Assembly (NCBI GenBank): GCA_904501815.1
Contig: CAJGCN010000034.1
Coordinates: 1 to 12,677 of the forward strand
DNA: 12,677 nucleotides
Direction: 5' to 3'
DNA from: an uncultured Clostridia bacterium
GTDB taxonomy: Bacteria > Bacillota > Clostridia > Christensenellales > Borkfalkiaceae
Positions 1 through 4,966 of this stretch are shown here, piece after piece. How positions within the stretch are numbered: the first letter of the stretch is position 1; each line of letters starts with the position of its first letter. The position numbers were made by a program, and so were the translations under genes. The notes beneath the pieces were generated by a model. That model saw nothing but the letters and a program-made list of their open reading frames with translations, had not been told where the DNA came from and searched no databases.

Positions 1-519
1 AATTTGCCCCGCCGACGTTTGCGTGCGCAAAAGTAAATTATCCGCCAAATAGAACGTATCTTGCATATCCCGAGCGGGGTGGTCTTTGGGGGTGTTGAGC
101 GCGGTAAAGTTATAATAATCCGTTTCGATTTCCGGGCCTTCGAAAATCTTAAAGCCCATACCCGCAAAAATATCGATAAGCTCGTTTTTCACGAGCGTGA
201 TCGGGTGCAACGCCCCCGCTTGATAATTTCTGCCGGGCATAGAAATATCCACGCGTTCTGCCGCGTATTTCTTTTCCATTTCCATTTGCCGAACGACTAC
301 GGCGCGTTCGTCGAACAACGCTTCCATACTCTGTTTAAATTCGTTGACGACTTTGCCGAACGTCGGGCGGTCTTCTTTGGGCAAATCTTTCATACCGCTC
401 ATAATCGTTTTTAATTCGCTTTGAAAACGAAGCTTAACTTCGTAGACCGCTCTACCCGTTTGGGTTTCGTTAAGCGCGCTGACAATTTCTTCGCGCAACG
501 ACTGAATTTTTTCTTGCAT
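1..519 (-). CDS. pheS: Phenylalanine--tRNA ligase alpha subunit, N-terminal part (cut by window edge)
   Basis: PheS pairs with PheT to charge tRNA-Phe with phenylalanine in the cytosol. The 173 visible codons begin at the ATG at 519-517, preceded by a GGAGG ribosome-binding site (527-531) at 7 nt spacing. Residues 1-85 or so are the charged N-terminal coiled-coil arm that contacts tRNA (MQEKIQSLREE onward). The catalytic domain follows, with the class II synthetase motif 2 region HPARDMQDTFYL at about 149-160 and LLRTQTSAGQ at about 163-172. The usual wording of the last stretch is RTHTSPVQ, so it is slightly divergent. The frame runs off the left edge, so the C-terminal half and any pheT lie outside. 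A T-box leader directly upstream regulates it. Family identity is certain from the motifs; the deviation at RTQTSAGQ was only compared from memory. Confidence 0.96.
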   Translation of the reverse strand, partial: MQEKIQSLREEIVSALNETQTGRAVYEVKLRFQSELKTIMSGMKDLPKEDRPTFGKVVNEFKQSMEALFDERAVVVRQMEMEKKYAAERVDISMPGRNYQAGALHPITLVKNELIDIFAGMGFKIFEGPEIETDYYNFTALNTPKDHPARDMQDTFYLADNLLLRTQTSAGQI

Positions 520-544
520 TTTGTTTCCTCCGTGCCTGTTATTT

Positions 545-577
545 AAAAAAATATCACCCTGTGCCTTACGCACAGGG
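545..577 (-). terminator. Intrinsic terminator of the T-box leader
   Basis: A perfect 8-bp stem CCCTGTGC/GCACAGGG with a 5-nt loop is followed after TGATA by seven T on the minus strand. It is the regulated attenuator of pheS: its 5' arm is shared with the antiterminator, so the two cannot form together. Confidence 0.9.
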
Positions 578-806
578 CGACAATAATCGCTGTACCACCT
601 GTTTTTACGGAAAACTTTCCGCCTTATTATTCGCTATCACGCGCGAATCGCGACGACGACTACCCGCAAAATACGCTCCCCGCCGTAGCTCCAAAGTGAA
701 ATGGAAGCAATTCCCCGTTTCAGCGCCTTTCAGCCCGCGAGCGCATTCTCTTTCGAAACGGCGTTGAAAAGCCCCTGCTTTTTCATAGCCTTTATCAATT
801 TACTAT
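545..806 (-). promoter_or_regulatory. T-box riboswitch (tRNA-Phe sensing) leader of pheS
   Basis: The pheS leader carries the T-box core AGGTGGTACAGCG (600-588) and a specifier UUC (700-698) in the usual setting, followed by ACUUUGGAGC. UUC is a Phe codon, and the UGGU of the T-box would pair with the A73-CCA end expected for tRNA-Phe. Two exclusive structures can be drawn. In the antiterminator, ACAGG (602-598) pairs with CCTGT (576-572). In the terminator, CCCTGTGC (577-570) pairs with GCACAGGG (564-557), followed by a run of seven U (551-545). Uncharged tRNA-Phe should stabilise the antiterminator and switch pheS on. The element also covers most of the gene-free stretch between pheS and mscL. 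The detailed folding of stem I was not worked out. Confidence 0.93.
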
Positions 807-835
807 ATTATACAGTCTTTTTTGAAAAAAGTCAA
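807..835 (-). promoter_or_regulatory. Sigma-A promoter of pheS
   Basis: The -35 TTGACT (835-830), a 17-bp spacer and a perfect -10 TATAAT (812-807) read toward pheS. Transcription should begin near 800, giving a leader of about 280 nt that contains the T-box. The spacer is itself a palindrome (CTTTTTTCAAAAAAG). Confidence 0.9.
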
Positions 836-847
836 ACGATTTTTGAC
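825..847 (-). terminator. Putative weak terminator of mscL
   Basis: Just 7 nt after the mscL stop, GTCAAA (847-842) can pair with TTTGAC (836-831) around a 5-nt loop, followed by six T (830-825). The stem has only two G-C pairs, so termination may be partial. The 3' arm and T-tract overlap the pheS -35 box. Confidence 0.5.
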
Positions 848-854
848 GAAAACG

Positions 855-1514
855 TTAAGAATTTGCTTTCTTTAACAAATCGCGTATTTCTTCCAAAAGA
901 CGGGTGTTTGCCGTTGCTTTTTCTTCGGCAAGACGAGCTTCTTCCGCCGCTTTTTCCGCCGCAAGGCGTTCTTCTTCCGCCTTTTTCGCCTTTGCTTCTT
1001 CGAAAATTTTTCGATACTTCGCTTTGGCTTCGGTTTTGGTCAACTTCTCTTCACGGCGAAGCTTTTTCACCGCTTTCTTTTCCGTTAATTCCATACCTGC
1101 TACCATCTTTTCTCTTGCTTCCGAGATCTGATTAAGCATTTTCACAATCACGAACAACACGAACGCAATAATCAAAAAGTTAATGATAGCGTTAATAAAC
1201 GCGCCCCAGTCGATATAGATAGAGTTGGCAAGGTCGATTTTGTTCGTCACTTGCGTCGTGCCGTCGGCAAGCGTTTCCGTTAAATACGCGGGCTTTAACA
1301 TGGTGTAGATATCGCTCAGCGAATCCCCGCCTAAAAGCAACGCAAGCAACCAGTTAATCAAGGGGCGCAAGATAAAATTACTCATTCCGTTGACGATTGC
1401 AGTAAACGCCCCGCCAACGATAACGCCGACAGCCATATCGAGCACGTTGCCGCGCGTAATGAACTTTTTAAATTCCCCGAAAAATTTCTTGATAGCTCCT
1501 ATTTTTTTCTCCAT
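855..1514 (-). CDS. mscL: Large-conductance mechanosensitive channel with extended C-terminal helix
   Basis: MscL is a homopentameric inner-membrane channel that opens under extreme membrane tension and releases solutes during hypo-osmotic shock. The protein is 219 aa, against the usual 130-150. An amphipathic N-terminus leads into TM1 (about 23-45, with the family signature GNVLDMAVGVIVGGAF). A periplasmic loop follows (about 65-100), then TM2 (about 103-126). The canonical C-terminal bundle helix is recognisable at the very end (LLEEIRDLLKK, about 206-216). Between TM2 and that helix sit about 70 extra residues rich in Lys, Glu and Ala (about 135-203), predicted as a long coiled-coil-like helix. 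The start is the ATG preceded by AGGAGA (1519-1524). The gene is monocistronic with its own promoter and a weak terminator after it. Family identity is certain; the role of the insert is unknown. Confidence 0.96.
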   Translation of the reverse strand: MEKKIGAIKKFFGEFKKFITRGNVLDMAVGVIVGGAFTAIVNGMSNFILRPLINWLLALLLGGDSLSDIYTMLKPAYLTETLADGTTQVTNKIDLANSIYIDWGAFINAIINFLIIAFVLFVIVKMLNQISEAREKMVAGMELTEKKAVKKLRREEKLTKTEAKAKYRKIFEEAKAKKAEEERLAAEKAAEEARLAEEKATANTRLLEEIRDLLKKANS

Positions 1515-1567
1515 AGTTTCTCCTGACGAATGTAGTTATTTGCATATCTGCATATATCGTCTTTTTT

Positions 1568-1596
1568 ATTTTATCACAAAAAACGGATAATGTCAA
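1568..1596 (-). promoter_or_regulatory. Sigma-A promoter of mscL
   Basis: Perfect -35 TTGACA (1596-1591), 17-bp spacer and -10 TAAAAT (1573-1568), placing the start near 1561 and giving a leader of about 46 nt before the mscL ATG. Confidence 0.88.
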
Positions 1597-1646
1597 GAGA
1601 ACGCAAGGCTTAGCTTTCTATTTTACGAATGACAAAGCCCTTTCCC

Positions 1647-1769
1647 GCGAGATTGTCGCAGTCGCTATCGCTCCTTTGCGATGTGAACATCGCAAATAGC
1701 AAGCTGAGCACAATGACCGTCTATATGTCATTGCGAGCGTAGCCGTAAGGCGTAGCGTGGCAATCTCGC
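1647..1769. repeat. MITE-like inverted repeat structure built from two REP-like units
   Basis: This 123-bp block has perfect 9-bp inverted ends, GCGAGATTG (1647-1655) and CAATCTCGC (1761-1769), and a central inverted pair AATGAC (1712-1717)/GTCATT (1727-1732) around 9 nt. It is therefore two head-to-head copies of a unit that starts GTCATTG and ends CAATCT. The left copy (1650-1717) contains a perfect hairpin, TTTGCGATG-TGAA-CATCGCAAA (1675-1696). The right copy is 1727-1766. No open reading frame of coding character is present. Together with the next entry it fills the gene-free stretch 1600-1820. Confidence 0.7.
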
Positions 1770-1775
1770 CCGCCC

Positions 1776-1804
1776 GTCATTGCGAGCCGTAGGCGTGGCA
1801 ATCT
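1776..1804 (+). repeat. Short dispersed-repeat unit, direct copy
   Basis: GTCATTGCGAGC...GGCGTGGCAATCT repeats the ends of the unit at 1727-1766 in the same orientation, 9 bp downstream of it, but is 11 bp shorter in the middle. Units with these ends are, from memory, common intergenic repeats in diverse bacteria. Confidence 0.7.
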
Positions 1805-1819
1805 TAATAAAATTTTCGG

Positions 1820-2032
1820 TTAGATTTTCAAAAGCGTGGAAAGAAGATCCCGAAGTAGAAAAATTTCTTCCGCCGTTTCGCTCATGCGGGTTTCTAATAA
1901 AGTTCGGGTTTCTTTGCGTTCGGCTTTTTCCATTGAAGACGCGTATTCGCGCAATAAGCCTTTTTCGAAAAATAACATATCTTTGAGAGTATCTCTTTCG
2001 TTGAGCGTGATTTCACGTTTTTCAATTTTCAT
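1820..2032 (-). CDS. CotF-like small helical protein
   Basis: A 70-aa charged, wholly helical protein. Residues 8-62 (ITLNERDTLKDMLFFEKGLL onward) resemble the spore coat F (CotF/ferritin-like) pattern L..RD.L.D.L..EK.L...Y, with Tyr at 30. Known CotF-family proteins are spore coat or small ferritin-like helical proteins in Clostridia and Bacilli. This one lacks the aromatic C-terminal end (GWY) I recall in the family. The start ATG (2032-2030) has a good GGAGG at 2039-2043, 6 nt away. Its first 11 nt overlap the end of the preceding gene in another frame, so the two are probably translationally coupled. That it is a real gene is well supported by the SD and overlap. The CotF link rests on pattern only, and a spore role is inference. 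Confidence 0.75.
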   Translation of the reverse strand: MKIEKREITLNERDTLKDMLFFEKGLLREYASSMEKAERKETRTLLETRMSETAEEIFLLRDLLSTLLKI

Positions 2033-2270
2033 TTTCTTCCTCCGCTTGTTCTTCTTTTTTAGATTTCTTAGAAATTTTTCCGTAAAGAAGAAGTTCTAAA
2101 CTCTCCCGACGCTCTACGTGCCGTTTCGTTAAGCTTTCCATTTCCGACGCTAACGTTTGGTCGGTTAATAACTTTGAATAAATTCTTGCCTTTTTCTCTG
2201 CCAAATCTTCCGTTTCAATCAAGAAATTCAACGCTTCGTTTTCACACTCTGCAACGCTTTTCTTTTCCAT
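2022..2270 (-). CDS. Small helical protein of unknown function, partner of the CotF-like gene
   Basis: I do not recognise this 82-aa protein with certainty. Residues 8-65 form two predicted helices (ALNFLIETEDLAEKKARIYS and a second around ASEMESLTKRHVERRESLEL), reminiscent of half a ferritin-like four-helix bundle. The last 17 residues are a Lys/Glu-rich tail (KKSKKEEQAEEENEN). No signal peptide or membrane segment is seen. The ATG at 2270-2268 has SD GGGAGG (2277-2282) at 6 nt. That SD lies inside the 3' arm of a strong hairpin, so expression may be limited or conditional. Its stop codon lies within the start of the next small gene, pointing to a two-gene unit and perhaps a heteromeric complex (inference). 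Confidence 0.72.
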   Translation of the reverse strand: MEKKSVAECENEALNFLIETEDLAEKKARIYSKLLTDQTLASEMESLTKRHVERRESLELLLYGKISKKSKKEEQAEEENEN

Positions 2271-2309
2271 AAAAAACCTCCCGTACGCAAAAAGCTTGCG
2301 TAGCGGGAG
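2271..2309 (-). terminator. Terminator-like hairpin after nth carrying the next gene's SD
   Basis: CTCCCG-C-TACGCAA (2309-2296) pairs with TTGCGTA-CGGGAG (2290-2278), with a 13-bp stem, one bulged base and a 5-nt loop. G and TTTTTT (2276-2271) follow. It begins about 20 nt after the nth stop, so it looks like the nth terminator. The same 3' arm supplies GGGAGG for the ATG that immediately follows the T-tract. Confidence 0.75.
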
Positions 2310-2329
2310 CGGATTTTATACTCGTTTCT

Positions 2330-2965
2330 TTATTTTTTATTTTTTTTCGCGTAATCGCATACGCGCGCAAGCGTACAATTCTCACAATCGGGCTTACGGG
2401 CAGAGCAGACCCTACGGCCGTGATAAATCAGCCAATGGTGAGCTTTCGACCAGTCTTTTTTAGGTATGGCTTTATTCAATCCCGTTTCCACTTCTTTGGG
2501 CGTTTTGCCTTTTGCAAGCCCCAAACGGTTGCTTACGCGGAACACGTGCGTATCTACGGCAATCGCGGCGCCGTCAAACGCCACCGAATACACCACGTTC
2601 GCCGTTTTTTGCCCAACCCCCGCAAGGCTTTTTAAGTCCTTTATCGTTGACGGAACTTCCCCGCCGAAGCGTTCGAGAATATCCCGACTTGCCGACAAAA
2701 TATGCTCGGCTTTGGAGCGATACAGTCCGCACGAGAAAATCAATTGAGAAAGCTCTTCCACGCTAAGCGAGAGCATTTTTTCAGGCGTATTGTAGTTTTT
2801 AAACAAAACCGAAGTAATTTTATTCACCCGTTCGTCGGTGCATTGCGCCGACAAAATCACTGCGACCAACAATTCGTAAGGCGTGGAATAAACGAGCGCA
2901 GGGCGGGCGTTGGGGTATAATTTTTCAAGCTCGGCAAGAGCGAGCGTTTTTTCTTCTTTTTTCAT
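2330..2965 (-). CDS. nth: Endonuclease III (DNA glycosylase/AP lyase)
   Basis: Nth removes oxidised pyrimidines from DNA and cleaves the resulting abasic site in base excision repair. The 211-aa product has the helix-hairpin-helix LAGVGQKTANVV (about 114-125) with catalytic Lys120. The catalytic Asp138 lies in AVDTHVFRV, and the [4Fe-4S] ligands are Cys187, Cys194, Cys197 and Cys203 (C-X6-C-X2-C-X5-C). With the ATG at 2965-2963 these positions coincide with the E. coli enzyme numbering as I recall it, which supports this start. An in-frame GTG at 3034 would add 23 residues that do not fit the family and has no SD. No SD precedes the chosen ATG either; a promoter -10 ends only 9 nt upstream, so the mRNA may be leaderless. 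A terminator-like hairpin follows the gene. Confidence 0.96.
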   Translation of the reverse strand: MKKEEKTLALAELEKLYPNARPALVYSTPYELLVAVILSAQCTDERVNKITSVLFKNYNTPEKMLSLSVEELSQLIFSCGLYRSKAEHILSASRDILERFGGEVPSTIKDLKSLAGVGQKTANVVYSVAFDGAAIAVDTHVFRVSNRLGLAKGKTPKEVETGLNKAIPKKDWSKAHHWLIYHGRRVCSARKPDCENCTLARVCDYAKKNKK

Positions 2966-2974
2966 AGCGTATTC

Positions 2975-3003
2975 AGTATAACAAAATTTTTCAAAAAACG
3001 CAA
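2975..3003 (-). promoter_or_regulatory. Possible promoter of nth (leaderless start)
   Basis: TTGCGT (3003-2998), a 17-bp spacer and TATACT (2980-2975). The -10 ends 9 nt before the nth ATG, so transcription would begin 2-3 nt from the start codon. The -35 is weak. Confidence 0.5.
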
Positions 3004-3038
3004 CCGTTTTACTATCCGCCCCTATAAAAACCACGAAA

Positions 3039-3062
3039 CCGCGCGAGCAAACGCCCGCGCGG
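3039..3062 (-). terminator. GC-rich hairpin, probable terminator of the DUF3343 gene
   Basis: CCGCGCG pairs with CGCGCGG, extended by a G-T and two more pairs around a GTTT loop (10 bp in all). TTTCGTGGTTTTT follows on the minus strand. The T-tract is interrupted, so efficiency is uncertain. A second, weaker hairpin (AACC-TTTT-GGTT) lies between this and the gene's stop. Confidence 0.55.
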
Positions 3063-3110
3063 GAAAAAAGGTATTACGCGCTCGAAACCAAAAGGTTCTT
3101 AACGCGGTTT

Positions 3111-3371
3111 TTACTTTCGATACGGGCTAACGGTCATTCTTCCGCCCGCAAATTCTATTTTATAAAAGCCTTTAAACGAGGCGTAGCCACCCCGTTTTAA
3201 CACCGCTTCGGCTCGAACGAAAAAACGCGAATCAAACCGAACGCAAAGCCCGCAACCTATTTTCGCTTCCTTTGGCGTAGGCACGGTTTCCGACGGTACG
3301 CCGTAGGTTTGCAAGCGTTCGGCGTAGTCAAGGCTTTGCGCCCGAGAGCGGAACACAGCCAAAATCATCAT
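3111..3371 (-). CDS. DUF3343 family protein (putative sulfur/selenium carrier)
   Basis: An 86-aa soluble protein matching DUF3343: an N-terminal beta strand (MILAVFRSRAQSLDYAERL), a P-T-P segment at 31-33, then GCGLCVRF (39-46). Its Cys40 corresponds to the family's conserved CGL(A) cysteine. A second Cys at 43 makes a C-x-x-C here. DUF3343 proteins are known as putative Se/S carrier-like proteins often found near cysteine-desulfurase-like and selenium-use genes; their chemistry is not firmly established. Here the gene diverges from just such a PLP enzyme, 78 bp away, which supports a transfer role for Cys40 (inference). The start ATG (3371-3369) follows GAGGGGGTGG at 9 nt. The next ATG codon is adjacent, so either Met could initiate. 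A GC-rich hairpin follows the gene. Confidence 0.85.
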   Translation of the reverse strand: MMILAVFRSRAQSLDYAERLQTYGVPSETVPTPKEAKIGCGLCVRFDSRFFVRAEAVLKRGGYASFKGFYKIEFAGGRMTVSPYRK

Positions 3372-3392
3372 CAGTCATAGCCACCCCCTCTT

Positions 3393-3420
3393 TTGAATAC
3401 TATAATAACGATATTATATT
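3393..3420 (+). promoter_or_regulatory. Probable promoter of the desulfurase-like gene, with overlapping inverted repeat
   Basis: TTGAAT (3393-3398), a 16-bp spacer and TATATT (3415-3420) would start transcription near 3428. The spacer and -10 overlap an AT-rich inverted repeat, TATAATA (3401-3407)/TATTATA (3412-3418). It presents a TATAAT on each strand, so the divergent DUF3343 gene may use the same region. Confidence 0.5.
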
Positions 3421-3449
3421 TTATGTTTATCCTAAAAAAGAGGTGCATT

Positions 3450-4583
3450 ATGATTTATTTTGATAACGCCGCAACGGGTGGCAAAAAACCCGATTCTGTA
3501 TTAACCGCCGTATCGTCCGCTCTCAAAGTTTGCGCAAATCCCGGCAGAAGCGGGCATAAGCTTTCTTTATCCTGCTTAGGAATTGTGCAGGAATGTCGAA
3601 ACGCGCTTTCCGACTACTTCGACGGCTACGGTTTTGAACGGGTTGCGTTCACGAAAAACTGCACGGAAGCGCTTAATCTTGCGCTGTTCGGGGCAATCAA
3701 TAAGGGCGACCATGTGATTGCGAGCGTAATGGAACACAATTCCGTGCTTAGGCCTTTGAAAAAATTGCACGACGAAAGAAAAGTCGAATACGAGTTATGC
3801 CCGCTTGCGCCGTTTAACGAAAACGAGCCGACCCGTCTTGACCTTGTCGCGCTGAAAAAAATGATTAAACCGCATACGAAAGCGGTGGTGATTACTTCGT
3901 GTTCTAACGTAAACGGCGCAACGCCGTCCCTTTACGCGATACGGAAAATTTTGCCTAAATCGGTGCTACTTATCGTAGACGGAGCGCAAGGCGGTGGGCA
4001 TATCCCTATCAAAATGAAAAGCATGGGGATTGATTTGCTCGCCTTAGCGGGACATAAAGGGCTGTTCGCAATGCAAGGAAGCGGTGCGCTGTTATTTTCC
4101 GAACGAGTGGAATTACCCCCGATTTTATACGGCGGAACGGGTACGATGAGCTTTTCTTTGGATATGCCTGAATTTTATCCCGACAACTTAGAAGCGGGGA
4201 CGCTGTCTTTCCCCGCCGTGTATTCGTTGTTGGAAGGGATTCGGTATCTCACTTTAAACGGCAGACAGCTTTCCGAAAAAGTTCAAGAACTCAGCGCGTA
4301 TTTTTATGCGGAACTGAGCAAACTCCCCGCTTACAAATGCTATTCCAAGCCCAACGAAAGCGGAATTATTGCGTTTTCGCACGAGCGTATGCAATCGGAA
4401 TATATCGCTTCCCTACTTTCTTCTCGCTACGATATTGCCGTACGCGGGGGCTTGCATTGCGCGCCGTTAATGCACCAAGCGCTCGGCACGCAAGACAACG
4501 GGTTAGTCCGCGTTTCCTTTTCGCATTTTAATTCAAAAACGGAAATCGACGAGCTACTCCGAGCCTTGCGAGAAATGCAATGA
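3450..4583 (+). CDS. Cysteine desulfurase family PLP enzyme (TIGR01977/EF2568-like)
   Basis: A class V aminotransferase-fold enzyme of 377 aa expected to remove sulfur (or selenium) from cysteine (selenocysteine) via a PLP intermediate and an enzyme persulfide. The N-terminus MIYFDNAATGGKKPD is the family hallmark. Other visible residues are His95 (MEHNSVLRPL, over the PLP ring), Asp177 and Gln180 (VDGAQ), PLP-Lys203 (GHKGLF), catalytic Cys337 (RGGLHCAP) and RVSFSHFNSKTEID near the C-terminus. Length and wording resemble the EF2568-type subfamily, which occurs near selenium-dependent hydroxylase genes and DUF3343, rather than SufS or NscS/IscS; this assignment is from memory. The ATG at 3450 has SD AGAGGTG about 6 nt upstream. 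Starting at 3393 would add 19 residues without an SD. The next gene converges 6 bp after the stop, with no terminator between. Confidence 0.9.
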   Translation: MIYFDNAATGGKKPDSVLTAVSSALKVCANPGRSGHKLSLSCLGIVQECRNALSDYFDGYGFERVAFTKNCTEALNLALFGAINKGDHVIASVMEHNSVLRPLKKLHDERKVEYELCPLAPFNENEPTRLDLVALKKMIKPHTKAVVITSCSNVNGATPSLYAIRKILPKSVLLIVDGAQGGGHIPIKMKSMGIDLLALAGHKGLFAMQGSGALLFSERVELPPILYGGTGTMSFSLDMPEFYPDNLEAGTLSFPAVYSLLEGIRYLTLNGRQLSEKVQELSAYFYAELSKLPAYKCYSKPNESGIIAFSHERMQSEYIASLLSSRYDIAVRGGLHCAPLMHQALGTQDNGLVRVSFSHFNSKTEIDELLRALREMQ

Positions 4584-4589
4584 CGGCGT

Positions 4590-4892
4590 TTAAATTTGTT
4601 TTAACTTTTCAACGACTTTTTTCAGCATTGCCCGTTGCACGCCGTTGACCATTGGCGAAAACTGTTTGTAAAACTCGTCAATCTCTTCGTTAGAAAGTTT
4701 TCCCGCCCGTTTACTGCGTTCGGCTTCCGTTAAGATCTCTTTCATCATTGCGCCACTGGATTTCCCGCCCCACGCCGCCGCGAGTTTTCTCGTCAATTCT
4801 TCCGCCGTTTCGCCGTTTTGTTTGTTTTCTGCGTTCGACGAATGATTACTTTGTGGGGTAGCCGTCGAGCGATACTCCTTGAAACTTTTCAT
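4590..4892 (-). CDS. Small hypothetical protein, soluble and helical
   Basis: I do not recognise this 100-aa protein. An N-terminal low-complexity region rich in Ser, Thr, Asn and Gln (about 8-30) precedes three predicted helices. The last (LSNEEIDEFYKQFSPMVNGV, then AMLKKVVEKLKQI) is the best-structured part. It is basic and has no signal peptide or membrane helix. The ATG at 4892-4890 has GGAGG (4905-4901) at 8 nt. A GTG at 4901 is in frame but overlaps the SD itself and is rejected. The gene diverges from another small unknown gene 74 bp away and converges on the desulfurase gene with a 6-bp gap. The SD, codon use and helical composition suggest a real gene; its function is open. Confidence 0.7.
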   Translation of the reverse strand: MKSFKEYRSTATPQSNHSSNAENKQNGETAEELTRKLAAAWGGKSSGAMMKEILTEAERSKRAGKLSNEEIDEFYKQFSPMVNGVQRAMLKKVVEKLKQI

Positions 4893-4932
4893 TTTCTCCA
4901 CCTCCGAAGCGTTTTATATATCCTATTCCGCG

Positions 4933-4961
4933 TTGCAAAATTTGGACACAGCGCGTATAGT
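4933..4961 (+). promoter_or_regulatory. Probable promoter giving a leaderless mRNA
   Basis: TTGCAA (4933-4938), a 17-bp spacer and TATAGT (4956-4961). The -10 ends 5 nt before the ATG at 4967, so the transcript would begin at or next to the start codon. A second TATAGT (4961-4966) overlaps it. No SD is present. Confidence 0.5.
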
Positions 4962-4966
4962 ATAGT

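Noticed and set aside
61..414. Plus-strand open frame opposite pheS
   Set aside because: It lies entirely antisense to a clear pheS coding sequence and has no SD or family features.
701..1135. Plus-strand open frames across the pheS leader and mscL
   Set aside because: They are antisense to the T-box leader and mscL; their Ser/Phe/Leu-rich content reflects the complement of the Lys/Glu-rich helix.
1647..1804. CRISPR array
   Set aside because: Only three unequal units, partly inverted, without regular spacers or cas genes.
2966..3034. GTG start adding 23 residues to nth
   Set aside because: No SD, no family match, and E. coli residue numbering fits the ATG at 2965 exactly.
3393..3449. 19-residue N-terminal extension of the desulfurase-like gene
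   Set aside because: The conserved family N-terminus IYFDNAAT starts right after the ATG at 3450, which has an SD; the extension covers the likely promoter.
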